Below are positions 18,768 to 28,280 of a stretch of DNA of 57,356 bases, piece by piece (positions within the stretch are counted from its first letter, which is position 1; each line of letters opens with the position of its first letter). Source of the DNA: JAYVYM01 sp046593925 (lineage in GTDB: Bacteria > Actinomycetota > Actinomycetes > Mycobacteriales > SCTD01); contig JBKJQN010000030.1 of assembly GCA_046593925.1 (NCBI GenBank), positions 1-57,356 of the forward strand. The letters run 5' to 3'. The notes beneath the pieces are model-generated. The model saw only the letters and a program-made list of their open reading frames with translations, made no database searches and had not been told where the DNA came from. Both the position numbers and the translations under genes were made by a program.

Positions 18768-20255
18768 CTAGGGGCGGACGCCGTCCCACAGGGCTCGCTG
18801 CTCGGCGCGGGGGTCCAGCACCACCGAAGTCAGGGTGCCGAAGACCTGCACGGGCCGGGTCACGAGGTCGTACGTCGGCCAGCCGGGGTCACCGGTCGTG
18901 ACGAAGTCGACCCAGGCGCGATGTACCAGGGTCGCCAGCCCCTGCGGCGCAGCGTCGCCAGAGATCGCTGGGCTGCCGGGGGCCTGCAGGGTGTCGAAGA
19001 CGAACGGCACCTCGATCGCGTGGCAGGCGCCGAGCCGGCCATCGAACTGCGGACTGGGCCAGGCGAACTCGTAGACGAACGTCCTGCCGGGCGCCCCGGC
19101 GCGGCCCTCCGCCAGGCGCAGTGCCGGCAGCCGGAAGAACCAGTCGGACGCAACCGCGATCATCAGCTCGCCCGGCGTCGCCGTCGGCTGCGCGCTGCGG
19201 TACGCCGCAAGCGCTTCTGCCGGCAGGCCGTAGCCGGCCAGCACCATCGCGAGGATGTTGTCGTCGATCAGGTCCACGATCCCGCTGGGGACCATGAACA
19301 GCGCGAACTCCTCGGAGTTGGTGCCGACCAGCAGGTCGACGCCCGCAGCAGCGCCGGCCTCGACCGCCCGGACCGGCAGGGTGGTGAGCACGTCGCCGTC
19401 GATGACCGGCTCGAAGGCCATCAGGTTGACGGTGATCTCCCCCCATAGCGCCGGGTCCGGGGTCGTCTGGATCTGCAGCGACAGCGCCGACTGCGCCTCG
19501 ACGAGCCGCCCGGGCTCGATGGCGGCGAACGCCTCGCGGGTCAGCGGCACGCCGAGCTGGCCGGCGAGCGTCGCCGCCACCTTGGCTGCCGTCGCGGGGG
19601 TGAGCGCGAAGTGGCCGGCACCGCTCTGCGCGACCGCCCGGCTGAAAAGTCCCTGCGCCCGCGGCATCGCCAGCAGCGAGGTGACGCTCATCGCGCCCGC
19701 AGACTCACCGGCGATCGTCACCCGGGCCGGGTCGCCGCCGAAGGCTGCGATGTTGTCGCGCACCCACTGCAGCGCCGCGACCTGGTCGAGCAGCCCGCGG
19801 TTCGCCGGACCGTCGTCGCCGAAGTGCAGGAACCCGTCGACCCCGAGCCGGTAGTTGATCGTCACGGTGACGACGCCGTCCCGGGCAAAGGCGGCGCCGT
19901 CGTACTGCGGCACGCCGCCCGAGCCGTTGACGAACGCGCCGCCGTGGATCCAGACCAGCACCGGTAAGCCCTGCGCAGCGACCGGCGCCCAGACGTTGAG
20001 GTTGAGCACGTCCTCGCCCGGCACGGACGGCTCGGGCAGCAGTGCGTCGATCGGGGCCGGGTACGGCGGCTTGAGGGCTGTCGGGCCGTACCGAACGCAC
20101 TCGCGTACGCCGGCCCAGGGCACCGGGGGGGCGGGCGCCGCGAAGCGCAGGGCGCCGAACGGCGGGGCGGGGTACGGGATGCCCTTGAACGCGGCGACGC
20201 CGTCCGTCTCGGTCCCCCGTACGGTACCTGCGGTGGTCTGGGCCTCGGGCTGCAT
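18768..20255 (-). CDS. Carboxylesterase/lipase family protein (type B)
   Basis: Type-B carboxylesterase of 495 aa, hydrolysing carboxylic esters. The oxyanion-hole motif WIHGGAFVNGSG is near residue 110 and the nucleophile elbow GESAGAMS follows FGGDPARVTIA. The acid residue is probably Glu in GTNSEEFALF, and the His is in RLGACHAIEVPF. No signal peptide is visible, so it is likely cytoplasmic. ATG 20255 gives the canonical start (QTTAGTVRGTETDGVAAFKG). It is divergent from the GlcG-like gene with a 59-bp gap, implying a compact shared promoter region. Confidence 0.9.
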   Translation of the reverse strand: MQPEAQTTAGTVRGTETDGVAAFKGIPYPAPPFGALRFAAPAPPVPWAGVRECVRYGPTALKPPYPAPIDALLPEPSVPGEDVLNLNVWAPVAAQGLPVLVWIHGGAFVNGSGGVPQYDGAAFARDGVVTVTINYRLGVDGFLHFGDDGPANRGLLDQVAALQWVRDNIAAFGGDPARVTIAGESAGAMSVTSLLAMPRAQGLFSRAVAQSGAGHFALTPATAAKVAATLAGQLGVPLTREAFAAIEPGRLVEAQSALSLQIQTTPDPALWGEITVNLMAFEPVIDGDVLTTLPVRAVEAGAAAGVDLLVGTNSEEFALFMVPSGIVDLIDDNILAMVLAGYGLPAEALAAYRSAQPTATPGELMIAVASDWFFRLPALRLAEGRAGAPGRTFVYEFAWPSPQFDGRLGACHAIEVPFVFDTLQAPGSPAISGDAAPQGLATLVHRAWVDFVTTGDPGWPTYDLVTRPVQVFGTLTSVVLDPRAEQRALWDGVRP

Positions 20256-20314
20256 GACGGGAACCCTGCCACCAGGTGGCCGACGCCGGATACCCGAACG
20301 GGCAGGATGGGGCC

Positions 20315-20731
20315 ATGCTGACCGCTGACGAGGCCCTGGCGCTGTGCGCCGCCGCCCGCACCGCCGCCGAGCAGGCCGGTGTGCCGATGGCCTTCGCGGT
20401 GATGGACCCCGGCGGCCACCTGCTCGCACTGGTACGGATGGACGGTGCGCCGTGGATCACCGCCACCGTCGCACAGGGCAAGGCGTGGACCGCGGCGGCG
20501 TACGGCACCCCGAGCGCCGCCCAGAAGGAGAAGATGGCGTCCATGCCGAACTTCGCCGGGGCGCTGACGACGGTGACGCACGGCGCGTACACGCCGCAGA
20601 CCGGCGCCGTGCCGGTCTACCGCGACGGGGTGCTGCTCGGCGCGATCGGGGGCAGCGGCGGCACCGGCGAGCAGGACGAGGCGGCGGCCATCGCCGCGGT
20701 GCTGGCGCTGGGGGCGTCCACCACCGCCTGA
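20315..20731 (+). CDS. GlcG/HbpS family haem-binding-type protein
   Basis: 138-aa single-domain protein of the GlcG/HbpS family, whose members include the Streptomyces haem-sensing HbpS and uncharacterised proteins in glycolate and propanediol loci. The motif MAFAVMDPGGHLLALVRMDG and the C-terminal GAIGGSGGTGEQDEAAA are typical. There is no signal peptide, so unlike secreted HbpS it should be cytoplasmic. Function cannot be assigned from sequence. It starts 58 bp before the large carboxylase gene on the same strand and might be co-transcribed with it. Confidence 0.83.
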   Translation: MLTADEALALCAAARTAAEQAGVPMAFAVMDPGGHLLALVRMDGAPWITATVAQGKAWTAAAYGTPSAAQKEKMASMPNFAGALTTVTHGAYTPQTGAVPVYRDGVLLGAIGGSGGTGEQDEAAAIAAVLALGASTTA

Positions 20732-20789
20732 GGACGGCTCGCCAGACCCGGCGTGACAGTCTGCGGTCAGCTCGTGAGGGAGGTCCGCG

Positions 20790-23700
20790 GTGTTCCAGCG
20801 CATAGCTGTCGTGAACAGGGCAGAGCCGGCCGTCCGGCTGATCCGGGCGGTACGGGAGCTCAACGAGCAGCACCGTCGGCACACCCGGGTCGTCGCCCTG
20901 CACACCGAGGCCGAGCGCCGGGCACTGTTCGTGCGAGCCGCCGACGAGGCGGTGCTGCTGCGGGCCACCGGGCCCGGCAGCCCCTACCTCGACCACGCGG
21001 AGCTCGGCCGGGCGCTGCGGGAGAGCGGCGCCGATGCGGCGTGGGTCGGCTGGGGCTTCGTGGCCGAGGACCCGGCCTTCGCCGAACTGTGCGCGGGACT
21101 GGGCGTGGCGTTCATCGGTCCGTCGGCCCAGGCGATGCGCCGCCTGGGCGACAAGATCGAGGCCAAGCTGCTCGCGGAGCAGTGCGGCGTGCCGGTGGCG
21201 CCCTGGAGCGGCGGCCCCGTCGAGGGCCTGGCCGAGGCCGGCAGGCACGCCGGGGTGATCGGCTACCCGCTGATCATCAAGGCCCGGAGCGGCGGTGGCG
21301 GCCGCGGCATCCGTATCGTCCGCGCGCCCGACGAACTGGCCGACGCCTTCACCCGGACGCAGGCCGAGGCGCAGCGGACCTTCGGCGACCCGGTCGTGTT
21401 CCTCGAGCGGCTCGTGGAGGGCGGCCGGCATATCGAGGTGCAGGTCATCGCCGATGCGCACGGCGCGGTGTGGGCCCCGGGGGTGCGCGACTGCTCGGTC
21501 CAGCGGCGCAACCAGAAGCTGATCGAGGAATCGAGCTCGCCGGTCCTGCGCCCTGACCAGGACGCCGGGCTGCGTACTGCCGCGAGCGCCCTGGTCAGGG
21601 CCGCCGGCTACGTCGGCGCCGGGACGGTGGAGTTCCTCTACCAGCCTCAGGAGGAGCTGTTCACATTCCTGGAGGTCAACACCAGGCTGCAGGTCGAGCA
21701 CCCGGTCACCGAGGCGACGACCGGGCTGGACATCGTTAAGCTCCAGTTGCACGTGGCGGCCGGCGGGCGGCTGCTCGGCGAGCCCCCGCCGGAGCACGGG
21801 CACGCGGTGGAGGCCCGGCTCAACGCCGAGGATGCCGAGCAGGACTTCGCGCCCTCGCCCGGGACGGTCGAGCTGCTGCAGCTCCCGTCTGGGCCCGGGA
21901 TTCGGGTCGACACCGGCCTGGCCGTCGGCGAGGTCATCCCGGCGGACTACGACTCGATGGTGGCCAAGGTCATCGCCTGGGGTAGCGACCGGCCGGAGGC
22001 GCTGGCCCGGCTGCGCTGCGCGCTGCGCGAGACGACTGTCGTGCTGCGCGGCGGGACGACGACCAAGGCGTTCCTGCTCGACCTGCTCGACCGCCCCGAG
22101 GTCGTGGCGGGCACCGCCGACACCGGCTGGCTCGACCGGGTGGGCACGGCCGGCTCCGGCGAGGCCGCCGCCCGGCTCGCCCATGTGGCCCTGGTCCACG
22201 TCGCGATCGACGCGTACGACACCGACGAAGCCGTCGAGCAGGCCGCATTCCTGGCCTCTGCCCGGGGTGGCCGGCCGAGGGCAGGGCAGGACGTCGGGCG
22301 TACGGTCGAGCTCGGGCTGCGGGGTCAGGCCTACCGGTTGAGCGTTGCGCAGGTCGGGCGGGGTCGCTACGTCATCGGGCTCGACGGTGCCGCAGTCGAG
22401 GTGGAGCTCGACCGGCAGAGTGCCCTGGAGAGCCGCTCCACGATCGGCGGCCGGCGTCACCAGGTCGTGGTGGTGCGCGGTACGACCTCCCACCTGGTCG
22501 AGGTCGACGGCACCTCCCACCGGGTGACGCAGGACGAGGCCGGTCTGCTCCGGGCGCCCGCGCCGGCGGTGGTCGTCGGGGTCCGGGCCAAGGCCGGCGA
22601 GACGGTCGAGGCGGGTCAGGTCGTCGTGGTTCTGGAGAGCATGAAGATGGAGACGCCGGTACGGGCGCCGTACGCCGGTCGCGTGCGCGAGGTGCTGGTC
22701 TCCGTCAACTCCCAGGTCGACGCCGGCGCTGCCCTGCTGCGGCTGGACCGCGCGGGCGGCGACAGACCCGTCGCCCAGGGCGACCGGGTTGCGCTGCCCG
22801 AGGTCGTGGACGCAGACGCAGCAAGCACGGTCCCGGGGCTGCTCGTCGCACTGCGGGCGCTGATCACCGGCTATGACGTGAGCGCGCAGCGCGCCCGCCG
22901 GCTGGTCGCCGACTACGCCTCGGCATGCGCCGACCGACCGGTCGACGACCCGGAGCTGCTGCGGGGCGAGCTCGAGATCCTGACCATCTTCGCCGACCTC
23001 TGCGAACTCTCGCGCAACCGCCCGACCAGCGCCGAGGAGCTGAGCGACGAGCAGGTGCACAGCCCGCGCGAGTACTTCCACGCCTACCTGCACTCCCTGG
23101 ACCTGGAGCGGGAGGGGCTGCCCGAGGGCTTCCGCGCGAAGCTCTCGCGTGCGCTGCTGCACTACGGCGTCGCCGACCTCGACCCGGGCCCCGAACTCGA
23201 GCAGGCCGTCCACCGGATCTTCCTGGCGCAGCAGCGCGCTGCCGGCCAGCTGCCCGCCGTCGGTGCCCTGCTGGACCGCTGGCTCACGGTCGGCGACCTG
23301 ACGAGCGGTCCGTCCAGGGCCGGGGTGGCGGAGGTGCTCGACCGGGTGATTGTCGCGACCCAGCTGCGGTACCCGGCTGTCGGTGACCTGGCCAGGGCTG
23401 TGCGCTTCCAGCATTTCGACCAGCCGCTGCTGCGCCAGGCCCGCGAGGAGGTGGTCGCGGACGCCGAGCAGCTGCTGGCCCAGCTCGCCGAGCAGCCGGA
23501 CAGCACGGCCCCGGCGAAGATCGAGGCGCTGGTCGCGAGCCCGCAGCCGCTGATCCGGCTGCTCGCCCAGCGCTTCGGCGCCCCCGGCCCGACACCGGAG
23601 CTGGTCCTGGAGGTCCTGACCCGCCGCTACTACCGGGTCCGCCACCTGCAGGACGTCCATACGTCACGGCTCGACGGCCGCCCATGCGTCGCTGGCGACT

Positions 23701-26249
23701 TCGAGCTCAACGGCCAGCAGCTGCACCTGGTCGCGCTGATGGCCGAGATGGCCGACCTGCCCCGCGCCCTCGCGTCGCTCCGGGCGCCCGTCGACCCGGC
23801 TCTCGTGCTGGACCTCTACGTGTCGTGGCCCGACCGGCCGGCGGAGGCCGACGAGGTCGCCGACCGGCTCGTACGGATGCTCGACGTCGAGCCGACTCTG
23901 CGTGGCGGCCGGCGCGTCACGGTGACCGTGTGCACCCCGGCCGGTGACGTCGAGCACCTGACCTTCCGACCCGGGCCGTCCGGCCTGGCCGAGGAGCGGG
24001 TCATCCGCGGTCTGCACCCGCTGACCGGCCAGCGGCTGGACCTGTGGCGGCTGAAGAACTTCGCGGGCGTGCGGCTGCCGTCCGGAGAGGACACCTACCT
24101 GTTCCACGTCACCGCCCACGACAACCCGGCAGACGAGCGCTTCATCGCGATGGCCGAGGTACGCGACCTGACGCCGCAACGCGGCGCCGCGGGGCAGGTC
24201 GTCGGCTTTCCGGTCGTCGAGCAGCTGCTCGCGACCTGCCTCGATGGCATCCGCCGTGCGCAGGCGCGGCGCGGCGCCGCCCGCCGCCTGGACCACAACC
24301 GCATCTTCCTGTACGCCTGGCCTTCCATCGAGCTGCCGCTGTCGGAGCTGGCTAGCTTCGTCCGGACGACCGCGCCCCTGACCGTCGGCGCCGGACTGGA
24401 CGAGATCGTGCTCCTGTCGCGACTGCAGGAGCAGCCGGGTGCGGAGCCGCGCGAGGTCGCGATCCGGTTCTCCTTCCAGCCCGGAGCCGGCGTGGGCATG
24501 ACCGTCACCGACCGGCCGACCGAGCCCATGCGCCCGCTGGACGAGTACACCCAGAAGGTGCTGCGCTCGCGGGCCCGCGGCACCGTCTACCCGTACGAGC
24601 TGGCCCCGCTGTTGGCCGGGCCGGGCGGCAGCTTCGTCGAGCACGACCTCGACGACGCCGGCCGCCTCGTAGCGGTCGACCGGCCGCCCGGTCGCAACCG
24701 GGCCGGGATCGTCGCGGGGGTCGTGAGCACCCCGACCGAGCGCTACCCCGAAGGGATGACCCGCGTCGCGCTGTTCGGTGACCCGACCAAGGCGCTCGGC
24801 ACGGTCGCCGAGCCGGAGTGCGCCCTGGTGATCGCCGCCCTGGACCTGGCGCAGGAGCGCGGCATCCCCGTCGAGTGGTTCGCGCTGTCCTCCGGCGCCC
24901 GGATCTCGATGGACAGCGGCACCGAGAACATGGACTGGGTGGCCCGCGCCCTGCGCCGGCTGATCACGTTCACCCAGGACGGCGGCGAGGTCAACGTCGT
25001 CGTGGCGGGCATCAACGTCGGCGCGCAGCCGTACTGGAACGCCGAAGCCACCATGCTGCTGCACACCAAGGGCATCCTGGTGATGACCCCCGACAGCGCG
25101 ATGGTGCTGACCGGCAAGCACTCGCTGGATTACTCCGGCGGTGTCTCGGCCGAGGACAACGTCGGCATCGGCGGCTACGACCGGGTGATGGGCCCCAACG
25201 GGCAGGCGCAGTACTGGGCGCCCAACCTGACCGCTGCCTGCGAGCTGCTGTTCGAGCACTACGAGCACACCTACGTGGCGCCGGGGGAGCGGTGGGCACG
25301 GCCCGCGCGGACCAGCGACCCGCGCGACCGCGACGTACGCGACTACCCGCACACCCACCCCGCCAGCGACTTCAGCACGGTCGGCGACGTCTTCTCCGCC
25401 GTTGCCAACCCCGAGCGCAAGAAGCCGTTCGACATCCGTACGGTCATGCGCGCGGTCAGCGACCTGGACCACGCCGTCCTGGAGCGCTGGGCGGGGATGG
25501 CCGACGCCGACACCACGGTGGTCTACGACGCCCACCTCGGCGGCCACCCGGTGACGGTGATCGGGATCGAGTCGCGACCTATGCCGCGGCGCGGGAGCTT
25601 CCCCACCGACGGGCCCGACCAGTGGACCGCCGGGACGCTGTTTCCCCGGTCCTCGAAGAAGACGGCACGAGCCATCAACGCCTGCAGCAGCAACCGGCCG
25701 CTGGTCGTGCTGGCCAACCTGTCGGGCTTCGACGGCTCCCCGGAGTCGCTGCGCAACATGCAGCTGGAGTACGGCGCCGAGATCGGTCGGGCGATGGTCA
25801 ACTTCGACGGTCCGATCGTGTTCTGCGTGATCTCGCGCTACCACGGCGGCGCGTTCGTGGTGTTCTCCGGAACCCTCAACGACAACATGGAGGTCCTGGC
25901 GGTCGAGGGCTCCTTCGCCTCGGTCATCGGCGGCGCACCGGCGGCGGCAGTCGTGTTCTCCGGTGAGGTCGACCGGCGTACGAATGCCGACCCGCGGATA
26001 CGGCGCCTCGACGAGGCCGTGGCGGCGGCGACCGAGGTCGAGCAGGCCCACCTGCGCGCCCAGCTGGCAGAGCTGCGCATCGCCGTTCGCTCCGAGAAGC
26101 TCGGCGAGGTCGCCGCGGAGTTCGAGCGGGTGCACAACATCGAGCGGGCCAGGGAGGTCGGCTCGGTCGACGCCATCGTCCCCGCTGCACAGCTACGCCC
26201 GTTGCTGATCGACGCCGTCGAGCGCGGGATGGCCCGCGCCACCCCGTAG
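20790..26249 (+). CDS. Single-chain eukaryote-type acyl-CoA (acetyl-CoA) carboxylase
   Basis: Biotin-dependent carboxylase of 1819 aa making malonyl-CoA or a homologue from acyl-CoA, bicarbonate and ATP. Biotin carboxylase is at about 1-450 (ATP-grasp GGGGRGI 168-174; EVNTRLQVEHPVTE 295-308). The biotin carrier has ESMKME with biotinyl Lys619. A ~620-residue central region and a carboxyltransferase at about 1290-1815 follow. This BC-BCCP-central-CT order is that of eukaryotic ACC, not of the split actinobacterial AccA/AccD enzymes. The central region keeps eukaryote-like landmarks (RLDLWRLKNF, DERFIAMAEVR, NRIFLYAWPS, RGTVYPYELAPLL), and the CT has YPEGMTRVALFGD. The start is GTG 20790 after GGGAGG. 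The ketosynthase fusion follows 38 bp downstream. Acyl specificity is unknown. Confidence 0.9.
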   Translation: MFQRIAVVNRAEPAVRLIRAVRELNEQHRRHTRVVALHTEAERRALFVRAADEAVLLRATGPGSPYLDHAELGRALRESGADAAWVGWGFVAEDPAFAELCAGLGVAFIGPSAQAMRRLGDKIEAKLLAEQCGVPVAPWSGGPVEGLAEAGRHAGVIGYPLIIKARSGGGGRGIRIVRAPDELADAFTRTQAEAQRTFGDPVVFLERLVEGGRHIEVQVIADAHGAVWAPGVRDCSVQRRNQKLIEESSSPVLRPDQDAGLRTAASALVRAAGYVGAGTVEFLYQPQEELFTFLEVNTRLQVEHPVTEATTGLDIVKLQLHVAAGGRLLGEPPPEHGHAVEARLNAEDAEQDFAPSPGTVELLQLPSGPGIRVDTGLAVGEVIPADYDSMVAKVIAWGSDRPEALARLRCALRETTVVLRGGTTTKAFLLDLLDRPEVVAGTADTGWLDRVGTAGSGEAAARLAHVALVHVAIDAYDTDEAVEQAAFLASARGGRPRAGQDVGRTVELGLRGQAYRLSVAQVGRGRYVIGLDGAAVEVELDRQSALESRSTIGGRRHQVVVVRGTTSHLVEVDGTSHRVTQDEAGLLRAPAPAVVVGVRAKAGETVEAGQVVVVLESMKMETPVRAPYAGRVREVLVSVNSQVDAGAALLRLDRAGGDRPVAQGDRVALPEVVDADAASTVPGLLVALRALITGYDVSAQRARRLVADYASACADRPVDDPELLRGELEILTIFADLCELSRNRPTSAEELSDEQVHSPREYFHAYLHSLDLEREGLPEGFRAKLSRALLHYGVADLDPGPELEQAVHRIFLAQQRAAGQLPAVGALLDRWLTVGDLTSGPSRAGVAEVLDRVIVATQLRYPAVGDLARAVRFQHFDQPLLRQAREEVVADAEQLLAQLAEQPDSTAPAKIEALVASPQPLIRLLAQRFGAPGPTPELVLEVLTRRYYRVRHLQDVHTSRLDGRPCVAGDFELNGQQLHLVALMAEMADLPRALASLRAPVDPALVLDLYVSWPDRPAEADEVADRLVRMLDVEPTLRGGRRVTVTVCTPAGDVEHLTFRPGPSGLAEERVIRGLHPLTGQRLDLWRLKNFAGVRLPSGEDTYLFHVTAHDNPADERFIAMAEVRDLTPQRGAAGQVVGFPVVEQLLATCLDGIRRAQARRGAARRLDHNRIFLYAWPSIELPLSELASFVRTTAPLTVGAGLDEIVLLSRLQEQPGAEPREVAIRFSFQPGAGVGMTVTDRPTEPMRPLDEYTQKVLRSRARGTVYPYELAPLLAGPGGSFVEHDLDDAGRLVAVDRPPGRNRAGIVAGVVSTPTERYPEGMTRVALFGDPTKALGTVAEPECALVIAALDLAQERGIPVEWFALSSGARISMDSGTENMDWVARALRRLITFTQDGGEVNVVVAGINVGAQPYWNAEATMLLHTKGILVMTPDSAMVLTGKHSLDYSGGVSAEDNVGIGGYDRVMGPNGQAQYWAPNLTAACELLFEHYEHTYVAPGERWARPARTSDPRDRDVRDYPHTHPASDFSTVGDVFSAVANPERKKPFDIRTVMRAVSDLDHAVLERWAGMADADTTVVYDAHLGGHPVTVIGIESRPMPRRGSFPTDGPDQWTAGTLFPRSSKKTARAINACSSNRPLVVLANLSGFDGSPESLRNMQLEYGAEIGRAMVNFDGPIVFCVISRYHGGAFVVFSGTLNDNMEVLAVEGSFASVIGGAPAAAVVFSGEVDRRTNADPRIRRLDEAVAAATEVEQAHLRAQLAELRIAVRSEKLGEVAAEFERVHNIERAREVGSVDAIVPAAQLRPLLIDAVERGMARATP

Positions 26250-26287
26250 CAGCCCCCCATCCGCACCGACCTGCTGGAGGAACCCCC

Positions 26288-28243
26288 GTGCAAGCCTTTG
26301 TCGTCAACCGGCACGGCCGACTTGTCTTCCCCTCCAACATCATGCCCGAGCTGGACTTCTCCGCCCTGGAGAGCCTGGACCAGCTCGACCGGGTGATCCG
26401 CCGTGACTTCGAGATGAAGGCCCCGACCGGCACCGACATCCTGGCCCGGGTCGAGAGCGGGAGCTACACCAGCCGCTATACGTTGATGCGCGATCTGGCG
26501 CTCAACCTGTTCTGGGCCAACCGCTTCGCGATGACGATGTACGACAAGCGCCCGACCCGCTGGGCCGACGTGCCGCGGCACCGTTCGGATGTCTTCCTAC
26601 CCGTCCTCACCCCGTGGGTCGACGGCGAGAAGAAGGTCGCGGCTGTACGACAGGCCTACGACGCCCTACCGGCGGCGTGGGACGGCGCCGTCGAGGATCG
26701 CATCTTCGGCGTGCTCTTCGACGTGTTCGGCAACCGTCTGCACCACGCGACGACGCTGCCCGCCGTCAAGCCCACCGTGGCGCAGTGCCTGGTCGACCCG
26801 ACGAACCTGACCTTCCGGCTGCGCCGCTATGACCCGGACTTCCCGGTCTACGACTACGACGACATTGTTGACTGCGCCGAGGATGTGCCTGAGCTCGAGG
26901 CGCTTCACCGGTGGGCGATGGTGCTGCACAACCAGTACCCGTGGGACCGCGCGCAGGTCGAGCTGGCCGAGGTGGGCAGCCTGGCCGACGACGACCACGT
27001 CGTCGTCTTCCACCCCCGCGACAAGCAGGTGCGCGGCTTCCTGCGCCGGCTCGACGCGGGTGCGCACGCCCGGTCCGTTGCGCCAGCGCGCGAGTCCAAG
27101 GCGCCGGTGCGGCCCTACCCGTCCATCGACGTGCGGGCGCGGTTCCGGGTGATGCCGCGGCTGGAAGCACTGGCTGTCGTGCACGGCGACCAGGTCTGCA
27201 GCAACGAAGACCTGATTCGCAACGCCGCCTACAACTGGTCGCCGATGGGCGCCGACGAGATCCGCGACAAGACCGGGATCGAGCAGCGCCGCTACAGCTC
27301 GCTGAGCCTGGAGGAGCTTGCCCTGGAGGCCGCGCAGGCTGCGCTCGCCAAGGCCGGCCGCGACCCCGAGGAGATCGGAGCGGTCCTGGTCTGCACGTGC
27401 ACCAGCGGCCGGCTGATCCCGTCGGTCGCGACCTACGTCTCCGGTCAGCTCGGGATGGCTCAGACGCATGCGTCGTACGACATCATCGCGGCCTGCGCGG
27501 GGATGCCGTACGGCTTGGCGGAGGCGACCCGGCTGCTGCAGGAGGTGGAGCGGCCAGTCCTGGTCGTCTGCGCCGAGAAGTTCTCCGACAAGATTGGCAA
27601 TGTCCGGCCGTCGCGGATGATCTTCGGCGATGGGGCCGCGGCCATGGTCGTCGGGGTGGCCCCGCCCGGCCGGGCGCCGGACCTCCTGCACCTGCAGACT
27701 TACGCCAGCGGGCCCGCCGACCAGGTCAACTCGATCATCTGGCCGAACCCGGTATTCGACAACAACATCACGGTTTTCGGGCCGCACGTGAAGGCGCTGG
27801 CCGGCCGCTACCTCCAGCAGATGATCACCGAGCTGGGAGAGCTGCCCGACCCGGACGGCGCTGGCTCCCTGCTGGCCAGCATCGACCTGATCGTGCCGCA
27901 CCAGGCCAACAAGACGATGGTGATGCAGCTGGCGCAGAAGGCCGGGCTGAGCGCCGACAGCCTGTACTTCAACATCGAGCAGGTGGGTAATGCGTCGTCG
28001 GCGAGCATCCCGCTCGCCATTCACGACGCCGTACGGGACGGCGTCATCACCCGCCCGGTACGCCTGTTCGCGCCGGGCTTCGGCGCCGGAGCCGTGGCGG
28101 GCTACGTCGTCATGACGCTCGACCCGGCGGTCGTGGCCGTGTCGGACCCGGTGTCCCGGCCGGCCGACGGGGCGACCGCCAGTCCAGACGGGCCGGTCGA
28201 GCCCACGCGCGCCTCCGACGACGTGCAGGCGGCCTTCGGCTGA
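26288..28243 (+). CDS. Fusion protein: unknown N-terminal domain plus FabH/NphT7-like ketosynthase III
   Basis: 651 aa. Residues from about 285 form a ketosynthase III domain with the complete triad: Cys403 in IIAACAGMPYGLA, His538 in VPHQANKTM and Asn568 in QVGNASSASIPLA. The entry motif DEIRDKTGIEQRRY is also present. Such enzymes condense an acyl-CoA with malonyl-ACP or malonyl-CoA with loss of CO2. The first ~280 residues are soluble, rich in Trp/Tyr/Asp (for example DPDFPVYDYDDIVDCAED), and match nothing I recognise. The start is GTG 26288 after GGAGGAA. The gene is 38 bp behind the carboxylase that would supply malonyl-CoA, so an acetoacetyl-CoA synthase-like role is a reasonable inference. 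A disordered tail ends the protein. Confidence 0.85.
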   Translation: MQAFVVNRHGRLVFPSNIMPELDFSALESLDQLDRVIRRDFEMKAPTGTDILARVESGSYTSRYTLMRDLALNLFWANRFAMTMYDKRPTRWADVPRHRSDVFLPVLTPWVDGEKKVAAVRQAYDALPAAWDGAVEDRIFGVLFDVFGNRLHHATTLPAVKPTVAQCLVDPTNLTFRLRRYDPDFPVYDYDDIVDCAEDVPELEALHRWAMVLHNQYPWDRAQVELAEVGSLADDDHVVVFHPRDKQVRGFLRRLDAGAHARSVAPARESKAPVRPYPSIDVRARFRVMPRLEALAVVHGDQVCSNEDLIRNAAYNWSPMGADEIRDKTGIEQRRYSSLSLEELALEAAQAALAKAGRDPEEIGAVLVCTCTSGRLIPSVATYVSGQLGMAQTHASYDIIAACAGMPYGLAEATRLLQEVERPVLVVCAEKFSDKIGNVRPSRMIFGDGAAAMVVGVAPPGRAPDLLHLQTYASGPADQVNSIIWPNPVFDNNITVFGPHVKALAGRYLQQMITELGELPDPDGAGSLLASIDLIVPHQANKTMVMQLAQKAGLSADSLYFNIEQVGNASSASIPLAIHDAVRDGVITRPVRLFAPGFGAGAVAGYVVMTLDPAVVAVSDPVSRPADGATASPDGPVEPTRASDDVQAAFG

Positions 28244-28280
28244 GCTGGCTGTCCGGTCTCACATGGCTGCCTGTCCTGTC

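Noticed and set aside
20457..26135. Two very long open frames (1067 and 823 aa) antisense to the carboxylase gene
   Set aside because: Both are mirror-frame artefacts of strong third-position GC; the translations are repetitive Arg/Gly/His/Asp sequence without motifs.
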